Positions 1 to 8,862 of a DNA stretch of 64,000 bases are shown in pieces. The stretch spans positions 1-64,000 of the forward strand of contig NZ_JAAFKF010000004.1 of the NCBI RefSeq assembly GCF_013299175.1, written 5' to 3'. A program made the position numbers and the translations under genes. The notes beneath the pieces are model-generated. The model had not been told where the DNA came from and did no database searches. It saw only the letters and a list, made by a program, of their open reading frames with translations. How positions within the stretch are numbered: position 1 is the stretch's first letter; the number at the start of each line of letters is the position of its first letter. The stretch is from Sphaerotilus sp. GTDB lineage: Bacteria; Pseudomonadota; Gammaproteobacteria; Burkholderiales; Burkholderiaceae_C.

Positions 1-126
1 GGGCGTGGCTGGCACGTCTTCGCCGCGGTCGGCGCCATCGTGCTGGCCGTCACCGGCGCCGAGGCGCTCTATGCCGACATGGGCCACTTCGGCCGCTTCC
101 CGATCCGGCTTGCCTGGAGCGTGCTG
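1..126 (+). pseudogene. kup: Kup potassium transporter, 5' fragment (left window edge to TnpB-element insertion)
   Basis: Frame 1 reads [42 protein letters not shown], matching the Kup signature [17 protein letters not shown]; interrupted by the element at 127. Confidence 0.85.
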
Positions 127-1309
127 TTGACATCCTCCCCGCCCTAAAGGACGGGGATTCCTCCTGCGAGACGCGCATGTCCGCGCGCGGCGATGTTCCT
201 GGCTGCATTCACGTCGCGGTGGTGTTCCGCGCCGCAATCGCAGCATGTCCATCGCCTCATTCGCAGACCTGTCCTGCCTTTCGGACTGCTGGCGGGTATG
301 CCCCCGCAGCGCGAACAGGTCTGGGTTGTGTAGGCTTCGTTCACCTCTTCAAAGACGATGCCGGCCCCATGGCTCTTGTATTCCAGCATCGTTTTCAGCA
401 TTGACCATCCGGCGTCCAGCGTGGACTTCGCCATCTTGGTCTTCACCATCGCTTTCGCCTGCACGTTCCCGACGAAGATCGCCGCGTTGCGCGCGACCAG
501 CCCCGTCGAGAACTTGTGCATCGCGTCCTTGCGCGTGTTGGCGATCTTCGCGTGGATCGCGCGCACCCGGTTCTTCTTCCCGGCTCGCTGGGCGATCCCC
601 AGCGCGCCCTCATGCTTGCGGTACAGGCCGGACGCCAGCTCTTCGCCGTCCGAGCACGTCGCCGCCGTCTTCAGGCCGAGGTCGATACCGATCAGCCCAG
701 TGCCAGCCGACTTCAGCACGTCCACCTTGACGCACACGTTCAGGTACCACCGGCCGCGCGCGTCCTGCGAGAACGAGCCAGCGCGCAGATCGAAGCGGCT
801 CAGCCCGTAGCTGTCCCACAGACTGAACCTGTGCCCGAGAAAAGCGATCTGCCCGGCCTTGTACTTCGCGCCGCCCGCCTTGAACGGCACCCAGCCGAGC
901 GAATGCTTCGCCGCCTTCGCGTTCGACACCCGCCAGTTCAGCCTCGACTTCTTGAACTGCTTGCGCCGGGTGGCGTATTCCTCGCACACCAGTTGCACCG
1001 TGGCGCTACCGATCCGCACGCCCTCGCACTTCGAGTACCCCGCCGTGAGCTTCTGCAGGTCGAACCCGCTCAGCCACTTTCCGCGCTCGCGGATCGCCCG
1101 CGAACTGGTCTCGTTACAGTAGTTCCACACCTGATTGACCTCGCGCGCCATCAAGGACAGCACGCCCGCGTGCTTGTCCTTGATCCGTAGCTTGAGGGTC
1201 TTCACGGCTTCCATCCGACAACTGTATTTCCATACATGTCGCTTGACAAGCCGTTCCGGCTTGAACGCTCGACCCCGGGCTGAACCCCGGGGCTTGTCGC
1301 TTCGTCCGG
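127..1309 (-). mobile_element. IS200/IS605-type TnpB-only (IS1341-like) element, copy 1
   Basis: 1183-bp unit shared with 3615-4797; RE hairpin CCCCGCCCTAAAGGACGGGG, LE hairpin CCCCGGGctgaacCCCGGGG; encodes TnpB; no tnpA; followed by GTCAT (ATGAC on the tnpB strand). Confidence 0.85.
144..1214 (-). CDS. tnpB: RNA-guided endonuclease TnpB family protein
   Basis: 356 aa; [11 protein letters not shown] (RuvC-I), CSRCG...CCDCG zinc finger, [11 protein letters not shown] (RuvC-III). Confidence 0.9.
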   Translation of the reverse strand: MEAVKTLKLRIKDKHAGVLSLMAREVNQVWNYCNETSSRAIRERGKWLSGFDLQKLTAGYSKCEGVRIGSATVQLVCEEYATRRKQFKKSRLNWRVSNAKAAKHSLGWVPFKAGGAKYKAGQIAFLGHRFSLWDSYGLSRFDLRAGSFSQDARGRWYLNVCVKVDVLKSAGTGLIGIDLGLKTAATCSDGEELASGLYRKHEGALGIAQRAGKKNRVRAIHAKIANTRKDAMHKFSTGLVARNAAIFVGNVQAKAMVKTKMAKSTLDAGWSMLKTMLEYKSHGAGIVFEEVNEAYTTQTCSRCGGIPASSPKGRTGLRMRRWTCCDCGAEHHRDVNAARNIAARGHARLAGGIPVL

Positions 1310-2428
1310 GTCATGCCGGCGCTGGCACTGAACTACCTGGGCCAGGGCGCGCTGCTGATGCGCGACCCGACCGCGGTCGAGAACCCCTTCTACCGCCTGT
1401 TTCCGGACGACTGGATCCTGCCCGCCGTGGTGCTGTCCACCGCGGCGACGGTGATTGCCTCGCAGGCGGTGATCTCGGGCGCGTACTCGCTGACGCGCCA
1501 GGCGATCCAGCTCGGTTTCCTGCCGCGGATGCAGGTGTGCCACACCAGCGCGCACGAGATGGGCCAGATCTACGTGCCGCTGGTGAACTGGTCGCTGCTG
1601 GTGGCCGTCATCGCGGCGGTGCTGGCCTTCGGGAATTCGTCGGCGCTGGCCTCGGCCTACGGCATCGCGGTGACGATGACCATGCTGATCACGACGCTGC
1701 TGACCTGGTTCGTCGTCCGCCATGCGTGGAAGCTGCCGCTGGTCGTCGTGCTGCCGGTGACGCTGGCCTTGGTGGCGGTGGACGTGCTGCTGGTGGTGTC
1801 GTGTTCGCTGAAGTTCCTGCAGGGCGGCTGGTTCCCGCTGGCGATGGGACTCGCGCTGTTCGGGCTGATGGCGACCTGGGCCCGCGGCCGCACCCTGCTG
1901 CTGAACGCGATCCGCGACAACGACCCGCCGCTGCAGGACTTCGTGACCGCACTGGCCGCGGAAACCCTGCAGCGCACGCCCCGCACCGCCGTCTACGCGG
2001 TGGCCAACCCCGACACCGTGCCGCAGGCGCTGCTGCACAACCTCAAGCACAACCAGGTGCTGCATGCACAGAACCTGATCCTGACCGTGCGCTTCCACGA
2101 ACAACCGAGCGTCCCGGTGGCGGAACAGCTCGAACTGCAGGCGCTCGCACCGGGCTTCTGGCGCGTCACGCTGCACTACGGCTTCATGGACAGCCCGAAC
2201 ATCCCGGAGGCACTCGGCCGCTGCCGCGCACCGGACCTGCCGATCGAGCCGGCCAGCACCAGCTACTTCCTGAGCCGCGAGATCGTCGTGCCGACACCGG
2301 GCGCGGGCATGGCGCGCTGGCGCGAGGCGCTGTTCGCCACGATGGCGCGCAACGCCGGAAGCGTCGCCGACTACTTCCGTCTGCCGGACAACGCGGTGAT
2401 CGAACTCGGCACGCGGGTCCAGATCTGA
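1310..2428 (+). pseudogene. kup: Kup potassium transporter, 3' fragment
   Basis: [15 protein letters not shown]...[25 protein letters not shown]...; continues the 5' fragment in frame if 127-1309 is removed. Confidence 0.9.
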
Positions 2429-2433
2429 CCCGC

Positions 2434-3078
2434 TCAGCCCACCAGCAGGCCGCGCTGCTCGATGAAGGACACCACCTCGGCCAGCCCGTCGCGGGTCTTC
2501 AGGTTGGTCATCACGAAGGGGCGGTTCGGGCGCATCCGCACCGTATCGGCGCGCATGACACCCAGATCCGCACCGACATGGGGCGCCAGATCGGTCTTGT
2601 TGATCACGAAGAGGTCGCTCTTGGTGATGCCGGGGCCACCCTTGCGCGGGATCTTCTCGCCGGCGGCCACGTCGATGACGTAGAGCGTCAGGTCGGACAG
2701 TTCGGGGCTGAAGGTCGCGGCCAGGTTGTCACCGCCCGACTCGATGAAGACGATGTCGGCGTCGGGGAACTTCTCCAGCATCCGGTCCACGGCTTCGAGG
2801 TTGATCGAGGCGTCCTCGCGGATGGCGGTATGCGGACAGCCACCGGTCTCCACGCCCATGATGCGCTCCGGGTCGAGCGCACCGGCCACGGTGAGCAGGC
2901 GCTGGTCTTCCTTGGTGTAGATGTCGTTGGTGACGACCACGAGATCCCAGCGATCGCGCATCGTCTTGCAGAGCATCTCGACCAGCGTCGTCTTGCCCGA
3001 GCCGACCGGTCCGCCCACGCCGACACGCAGGGGGGGCAGTTTCTTGGTGCGTCCGGGGATCGAATGGAGTGGGCTCAT
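2434..3078 (-). CDS. ureG: Urease accessory GTPase UreG
   Basis: [56 protein letters not shown]; start at [10 protein letters not shown]. Confidence 0.93.
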   Translation of the reverse strand: MSPLHSIPGRTKKLPPLRVGVGGPVGSGKTTLVEMLCKTMRDRWDLVVVTNDIYTKEDQRLLTVAGALDPERIMGVETGGCPHTAIREDASINLEAVDRMLEKFPDADIVFIESGGDNLAATFSPELSDLTLYVIDVAAGEKIPRKGGPGITKSDLFVINKTDLAPHVGADLGVMRADTVRMRPNRPFVMTNLKTRDGLAEVVSFIEQRGLLVG

Positions 3079-3153
3079 GGGACAGGTCTCGGTGTGGTGT
3101 TCGGGAATGCACAGGGTAGCAAGACCCGAACCAAATTTTTCTGCAGAAAACAC

Positions 3154-3182
3154 TTGCTCGACTGATTGGGTCTATGCATAAT
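3154..3182 (+). promoter_or_regulatory. Putative sigma-70 promoter for the tRNA gene
   Basis: TTGCTC - 17 bp - CATAAT, ending 11 nt before the tRNA 5' end. Confidence 0.5.
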
Positions 3183-3193
3183 TGCGGGCTGTT

Positions 3194-3270
3194 GGCGCTT
3201 TAGCTCAGTCGGTTAGAGCGATGGAATCATAATCCACAGGTCCGCGGTTCGAGTCCGTGAAGCGCCACCA
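3194..3270 (+). tRNA. tRNA with CAT anticodon (tRNA-Met, Ile2 not excluded)
   Basis: Cloverleaf: acceptor GGCGCTT/AAGCGCC, D-arm GCTC..GAGC, anticodon loop ATCATAA, T-arm with TTCGAGT, encoded CCA. Confidence 0.9.
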
Positions 3271-3317
3271 AGACAACGTGCAAAGACGTTCCAGAACGTC
3301 CAAGCCAAAGCAGAAAA

Positions 3318-3349
3318 CCCTAGAGAATCAACGCTCTAGGGCTTTTTTG
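3318..3349 (+). terminator. Rho-independent terminator downstream of the tRNA
   Basis: CCCTAGAG-aatcaacg-CTCTAGGG followed by cTTTTTT. Confidence 0.8.
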
Positions 3350-3452
3350 TTGTCCAGTGACGTGCAGGGGCGTGCATCGTCCTCCGGGCGTTCGGTGCGA
3401 GAACTTCTGCAAGAACTCGACAATCGCGAGAACTCCACTGAAAAGTTCTCGC

Positions 3453-3614
3453 ATGGCCCGCCACCTGATCGCGTCCGACGCCGCAATCCGCACCATCAAG
3501 CCGGGCGACCCGCGCAAGCGGCTGAACGACAGCGACGGGCTGCACCTGCTGCTGTTCGTGAAGGGCGGCGCCCACGGCTGGCGGCTGGCCTATGCCCACG
3601 AGGGGCGGCGCAAC
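3453..3614 (+). pseudogene. Tyrosine recombinase/integrase (P4 type), N-terminal fragment
   Basis: MARHLIASDAAIRTIKPGDPRKRLNDSDGLHLLLFVKGGAHGWRLAYAHEGRRN, an Arm-DNA-binding domain; interrupted by the TnpB element. Confidence 0.85.
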
Positions 3615-4797
3615 TTGACATCCTCCCCGCCCTAAAGGACGGGGACTCCTCCTGCGAGACGCGCATGTCCGCGCGCGGCGATGTTCCTGGCGGCATTCAC
3701 GTCGCGGTGGTGTTCCGCGCCGCAATCGCAGCATGTCCATCGCCTCATTCGCAGACCTGTCCTACCTTTCGGACTGCTGGCGGGTATGCCCCCGCAGCGC
3801 GAACAGGTCTGGGTTGTGTAGGCTTCATTTACCTCCTCGAACACGATGCCGGCCTGATGGCTCTTGTATTCCAGCATCGTTTTCAGCATTGCCCATCCGG
3901 CGTCCAGCGTGGACTTCGCCATCTTGGTCTTCACCATCGCTTTCGCCTGCACGTTCCCGACGAAGATCGCCGCGTTGCGCTCGACCAGCCCCGTCGAGAA
4001 CTTGTGCATCGCGTCCTTGCGCGTGTTGGCGATCTTCGCGTGGATCGCGCGCACCCGGTCCTTCTTCCCGGCTCGCTGGGCGATCCCCAGCGCGCCCTCA
4101 TGCTTGCGGTACAGGCCGGACGCCAGCTCTTCACCGTCCGAGCACGTCGCCGCCGTCTTCAGGCCAAGGTCGATCCCCACCGATCCAGTGCCGGCCGACT
4201 TCGGCACGTCCACCTTGACGCACACGTTCAGGTACCACCGGCCGCGCGCGTCCTGCGAGAACGAGCCAGCGCGCAGATCGAACCGGCTCAGCCCGTAGCT
4301 GTCCCACAGACTGAACCTGTGCCCGAGAAAAGCGATCTGCCCGGCCTTGTACTTCGCGCCGCCCGCCTTGAACGGCACCCAGCCCAGCGAATACTTCGCT
4401 GACTTCGCGTTCGACACCCGCCAATTGAGCCTCGACTTCTTGAACTGCTTGCGCCGGGTGGCGTACTCCTCGCACACCAGTTGCACCGTGGCGCTACCGA
4501 TCCGCACGCCATCGCACTTCGAGTACCCGGCCGTGAGCTTCTGCAGGTCGAACCCGCTCAGCCACTTTCCGCGCTCGCGGATCGCCCGCGAACTGGTCTC
4601 GTTACAGTAGTTCCACACCTGATTGACCTCGCGCGCCATCAAGGACAGCACGCCCGCGTGCTTGTCCTTGATGCGCAGCTTGAGGGTCTTCACGGCTTCC
4701 ATCCGACAACTGTATTTCCATACATGTCGCTTGACAAGCCGTTCCGGCTTGAACGCTCGACCCCGGGCTGAGCCCCGGGGCTTGTCGCTTCGTCCGG
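3615..4797 (-). mobile_element. IS200/IS605-type TnpB-only element, copy 2
   Basis: Near-identical 1183-bp unit to 127-1309, same orientation; followed by GTCAT. Confidence 0.85.
3632..4702 (-). CDS. tnpB: RNA-guided endonuclease TnpB family protein
   Basis: 356 aa, same motifs as 144-1214 with about eleven substitutions. Confidence 0.9.
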   Translation of the reverse strand: MEAVKTLKLRIKDKHAGVLSLMAREVNQVWNYCNETSSRAIRERGKWLSGFDLQKLTAGYSKCDGVRIGSATVQLVCEEYATRRKQFKKSRLNWRVSNAKSAKYSLGWVPFKAGGAKYKAGQIAFLGHRFSLWDSYGLSRFDLRAGSFSQDARGRWYLNVCVKVDVPKSAGTGSVGIDLGLKTAATCSDGEELASGLYRKHEGALGIAQRAGKKDRVRAIHAKIANTRKDAMHKFSTGLVERNAAIFVGNVQAKAMVKTKMAKSTLDAGWAMLKTMLEYKSHQAGIVFEEVNEAYTTQTCSRCGGIPASSPKGRTGLRMRRWTCCDCGAEHHRDVNAARNIAARGHARLAGGVPVL

Positions 4798-5925
4798 GTC
4801 ATCAGCTTGGGCACCTACCCCGATACGTCCCTGTCGAACGCCCGCAAGAAGGCAGACGAGGCGCGGCGCATGTTGAGCGAGGGAACCGACCCGAGCGCGG
4901 CCCGCAAGCAGACCAAGACCGCCACCGCCCAGGCCGATGAAGCCGACCGACGCGCGGACGCCGGACTTCCACCCGTTGGGAGCTTCGAGGCCGTGGCCCG
5001 CGAGTGGCTGGCATCCGTCCACACCGCCAAGGTGAGCGCCGGGCATTCCGACCGAACCCGCTTGCGCCTGGAGCAGAACGTGTTTCCGTGGCTGGGGCGG
5101 CTGCCGCTGGCGAGCGTGTCGGCGCCGATGGTGCTGGAATGCCTGCGGCGTGTGGTGGCACGCGGCACGGTCGAGACGGCGCACCGGGTGAAGGATGCGT
5201 GCGGACAGGTGTTCCGCTACGGCATCGCCACCGGCCACTGTGAACGCAACCCGGCCGCCGATCTGCGCGACGCACTGCCACCTGTGCGCGTCGAACACCG
5301 GGCGGCGATCACCGACCCCGCACGGGTGGGCGAGCTGCTGCGGGCGCTGCTGGCCTGCACCGGCCAGCCGACCACCCAGGCGGCGCTCCAACTGGCCGCC
5401 CTCACCTTCCAGCGACCGGGCGAGATCCGGGGCGCGACGTGGGCGGAGTTCGACCTGGACGCGGCGACCTGGTTGATTCCGTCGCACCGGATGAAGCGCA
5501 ACCTGCAAGGCAAGGCGACCGGCCCCGATCACGTCGTTCCGCTGTCCCGTCAGGCCGTGGCCGTGCTGCGGGGGCTGCAGCCCCTCACCGGGTCGGGGGT
5601 GCTGGTGTTCCCTGGCCTGCGTGACCGTGCCCGGCCTATCAGCGACATGACGATGAACGCGGCGCTTCGGCGGCTGGGCTTCGACGGTGAAGAGATGACG
5701 GCGCATGGCTTCCGGGCGATGGCCCGCACGATGCTGTCCGAGCGGCTGGGGGTTGCTCCCGAGGTCATCGAAGCGCAGCTTGCCCACTCTGTACCCGACG
5801 CACTTGGACGCGCCTACAACCGGACGGAGTTCACCGACCAGCGTCGGCAGATGATGCAGGCGTGGGCGGACTACCTGGACACGCTGCGCATGGGGGCGCA
5901 GGTGATACCGATCCGTGCAGCCTGA
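4798..5925 (+). pseudogene. Tyrosine recombinase/integrase, C-terminal catalytic fragment
   Basis: SLGTYPDTSLSNARKKADEARRML...; catalytic region RPGEIRGATW, HGFRAMARTM, LAHSVPDALGRAYNR. Confidence 0.88.
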
Positions 5926-6420
5926 GGCCCTTCCTCCTGGTGCCTGATCGGTGCCACGCCCTGCGGCCGTGACCTGAAGCACCGACCGCACGCCACCAGC
6001 CCGGCCCTGTGCCGGGCTTCGTCCGTCTGGCTGTGTCTGGTCTGGGCATGGCTGCCCTGTGCGCCGGCTGCATGGCCTGTACCTGTGCCTGTGCCTGCCT
6101 GCAGGCTGGATGCCTTCCACCGTGCGCCGGGTGGCGGCGCGGCGGGGGTTTCTTTCGCGCTGGGTTTCCGCAGGCAGACGACGACCAGCACCAAGAACAC
6201 GAGGGGGCGCCCTTCTTTTCAGAAAACGGCCGTGGAACGTGGAATTGCCAGCGCCGGGCGGGTCATTCCACGGGAAAAGACGGAAGCACCCTATACAAAT
6301 CAACTACTTAGAAACTCATTACTTCTTTGTTACTTGTTGGGGAATGCTTGGGGGCAAAGTGTGGACAACCTGTGGAACGGTGTTCGGCAGTGGGTGCAGG
6401 CTGGGGGGGGTGGGGTTCTC

Positions 6421-7649
6421 TAGTGTTGCGTCACACCTCGATTGACGGATAGAGCCGCCGAAGCTTGACCCGAGCCGTCTCGGTGGTGAACTGCCAGTCG
6501 ATCCTGGCGTGGCGCTGATCGCGGTGTGCCTGCCAGGCAGCGACCTCGCGGCGCACGGTCTCGATGTCGCCGATGCGTCGGTTCAAGCACTGCCGCACCA
6601 TCACGTTGATCTCGATCTCGGCCATGTTGAGCCAGCTCCCGTGCTTGGGGGTATGGACGAACTCGAAGCGATCCCACAGCGCCTTGGCCTTTGCCGGCCG
6701 GAATGTCTCGTACAACGCCGCCGGGGTGTGAGTGTTGAGGTTGTCCATGACCAGCGTGATGCGCTCGGCCTCGGGGTAGTGCGCGGCAATGGACTCGACG
6801 AACAGCGCCCAGTCGCGCTTGGTCCTGCGCTCGGTGACCTGCGTCATGCGGGTGCCGGCCAGCGGCTCGCACGCCATGAAGACGTTACAGGTGCCCAGAC
6901 GCCGGTACTCGTAGTCCTCTCGCTCGGGCTGACCGGGTGCGGCCGCAATCGGCTCGCGGGTCTGGCCGATGAGCTGCCGCGGTGTCTCGTCCATGCACAC
7001 CACCGGACGCCGAGCGTCCAGTGGCCGCTTGTACACATCCAGCACCCGCTCCATGCTGGCCACGAACTCCGCGCTGGCCTCGGGGGCGATCACCCAGCCC
7101 ACCTTGCGCCACGGCTTGAGTTCGTTTTTTTCAGCGCCCGCCGCACCGTCTCGTGCGAGAGCGTCTCCACCAGTTCCAGCTCCACCACCTGATCGGCCAG
7201 CAGCCGCAGCGACCAGCGCGCGTGTCCGCTCGGCGGCACCGAGCAGCTCAGCGCGATCAGGTGCGCCTCCACCTCGCCGTCGATCTTGTGTTCGTACTCC
7301 CGCTGGCTCGGCGCGCCGCTCAGCGCCACCTCCAGCCCGTCCTCCACGAAGCGTCGCTTGAGCCGGTCGATCTTGCGCGGGCTGACCTGCAGAACCTCGG
7401 CGATCTCCTGGCTGCTGCGTCTTCGCCCTCGGGCCTGCGACTCGTCGCAGTTCAGCAAGATCAGCGCGTTGACCACCTTGGCCGCCGCGTGCGTGCCTTT
7501 GGCCACCAGCGCCTGCAGTTGTTCGGCCTCTTCGGCACTCAGTGTCACGGTGTACTTTTCCATCCCTCCATTCTTGTCGCCTTCCATGGCCATGCCAGTG
7601 CGCCTTCGCCAACGGCGATCACCGTCAAGTCAGCCGTGACACGACACTA
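6421..7649 (-). mobile_element. IS630-family insertion sequence
   Basis: Imperfect terminal inverted repeats TAGTGTTGCGTCAC.../TAGTGTCGTGTCAC... (about 28 bp), TA at both ends, transposase inside. Confidence 0.85.
6431..7563 (-). CDS. IS630-family transposase (two frames; probable programmed frameshift)
   Basis: Frame a: HTH MEKYTVTLSAEEAEQLQ...HETVRRALKK; frame b: NELKPWRKVGW...VCMDETPRQL...LVMDNLNTHTP...HTPKHGSWLNMAEIE; junction at A7 (+ strand 7125-7131). Confidence 0.85.
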
Positions 7650-7672
7650 GCCGGCGCTGTGCTTCGTTTCCC

Positions 7673-7687
7673 TAATCCAATGGATTA
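7673..7687. promoter_or_regulatory. Inverted repeat over the toxin start codon, putative autoregulatory operator
   Basis: TAATCC-AAT-GGATTA. Confidence 0.5.
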
Positions 7688-8033
7688 CACTTTGCCAATG
7701 CCCACGATTGCAGAACTGCCCGAATACCAGAAACGCGCCGGCAAGCTGCTGTCTGAAGAGGATCGGCGGGATCTGGTCCTCTACCTGGCTGCACACCCCC
7801 GAGCCGGCGACCTGATCGAAGGCACGGGCGGCGTGCGGAAACTACGGTGGGGACGTGACGGGCGCGGCAAGAGCGGGGGCGTGCGGGTCATCTACTACGT
7901 CCACAGCGACGCCATGCCGCTGTATCTGCTGACGATGTTCGCCAAGAACGAACGCGCCAACCTGACCCGCGCCGAATGCAACGAGCTTGCCGGGCTGGTT
8001 GATCTTCTGGTGCAAATCTGGTTTGAAAGGTAA
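7680..8033 (+). CDS. RelE/HigB-like type II toxin
   Basis: DLVLYLAAHPRAGDLIEGTGGVRKLRWGRDGRGKSGGVRVIYYVHS...LLTMFAKNERANLT; alternative start at 7698. Confidence 0.85.
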   Translation: MDYTLPMPTIAELPEYQKRAGKLLSEEDRRDLVLYLAAHPRAGDLIEGTGGVRKLRWGRDGRGKSGGVRVIYYVHSDAMPLYLLTMFAKNERANLTRAECNELAGLVDLLVQIWFER

Positions 8034-8040
8034 GGCCATC

Positions 8041-8325
8041 ATGGGCAAAGCATTCGAGAGCATCCGCCAAGGACTGCAGGAAGCCACCGCGCACGCACGG
8101 GGCGAGGCTGCGGGCGTCAAGGTCTACCAACCTACAGCGGTCGATGTGGCGGCTGTGCGTGGCCGGCTGGGACTGACTCAAGACCAGTTCGCGGCCCGGT
8201 TCGGGTTTTCGGTGGCGACCTTGCGCCACTGGGAGCGAGGCGACCGCCGGCCGCAAGGTGCGGCGCTGGTGCTGCTGAACCTGATCGACCGTGAGCCGCA
8301 AGCAGTCATGCGGGCGCTATCCTGA
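8041..8325 (+). CDS. HTH (Xre-like) antitoxin, HigA/NadS-like
   Basis: LTQDQFAARFGFSVATLRHWERGDRRPQGAALVLLNLI, immediately downstream of the toxin. Confidence 0.82.
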   Translation: MGKAFESIRQGLQEATAHARGEAAGVKVYQPTAVDVAAVRGRLGLTQDQFAARFGFSVATLRHWERGDRRPQGAALVLLNLIDREPQAVMRALS

Positions 8326-8711
8326 TCGGCCCCCAGCCGGCCACGTCGGCGAGCCGGCGAGTTCCTGGCCGGCGCTGGCTTGCTGGCCGGTCTGTCTTCG
8401 CTCCACGCTGCCCAGCCGCTGCAACTGCTGGATGTGCCCGGCATCGGGCGACCCCGAGGCCCTGCCCGTCGAGATCCTGGCCAGCATCGGCACGCTGCAG
8501 CCCGGCCGATCGGCTGGCCCGGCTGATCCCATGGCCTTCTTCCTGGTGCTCACCCGCTGCCGCTGGCACACCGGGCAACCCTGAAAACCGGGGTGGCGTC
8601 GTTGATATGCAGTAACCTCCGCAGTAACCGATAAACAGGAAATGCAAGATTCCTTGTAAATCAATGGCTTGCTGGATTTTTTCGAGTGAGTGAAGCCCAA
8701 AATTCTGAAAA

Positions 8712-8740
8712 GCCCGTGCAATCACTGCACGGGCTTTTTT
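8712..8740 (+). terminator. Rho-independent terminator
   Basis: GCCCGTGCA-atcac-TGCACGGGC-TTTTTT. Confidence 0.8.
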
Positions 8741-8862
8741 CATGTCCCCGACGGAACGCAGAACTCCGCCGCCGTGCCGCACCTTATCCCGCGATGCACC
8801 GAAAACCCGCTCCCTAGACTGGCTGTCCACCTCACTGCCACCCGCGGCACGACTGTCACGTC

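Noticed and set aside
1135-3165. 676-aa plus-strand ORF across kup-3' and ureG
   Set aside because: Wrong frame over kup and antisense to ureG; no domain content.
8291-8584. 97-aa ORF MSRKQSCGRYPD...
   Set aside because: Overlaps the antitoxin end out of frame; no recognisable domain; probably non-coding.
5926-8711. Second att copy of the tRNA 3' end marking the far end of the island
   Set aside because: I scanned by eye for a repeat of GGTTCGAGTCCGTGAAGCGCC and found none; the island end remains undefined.
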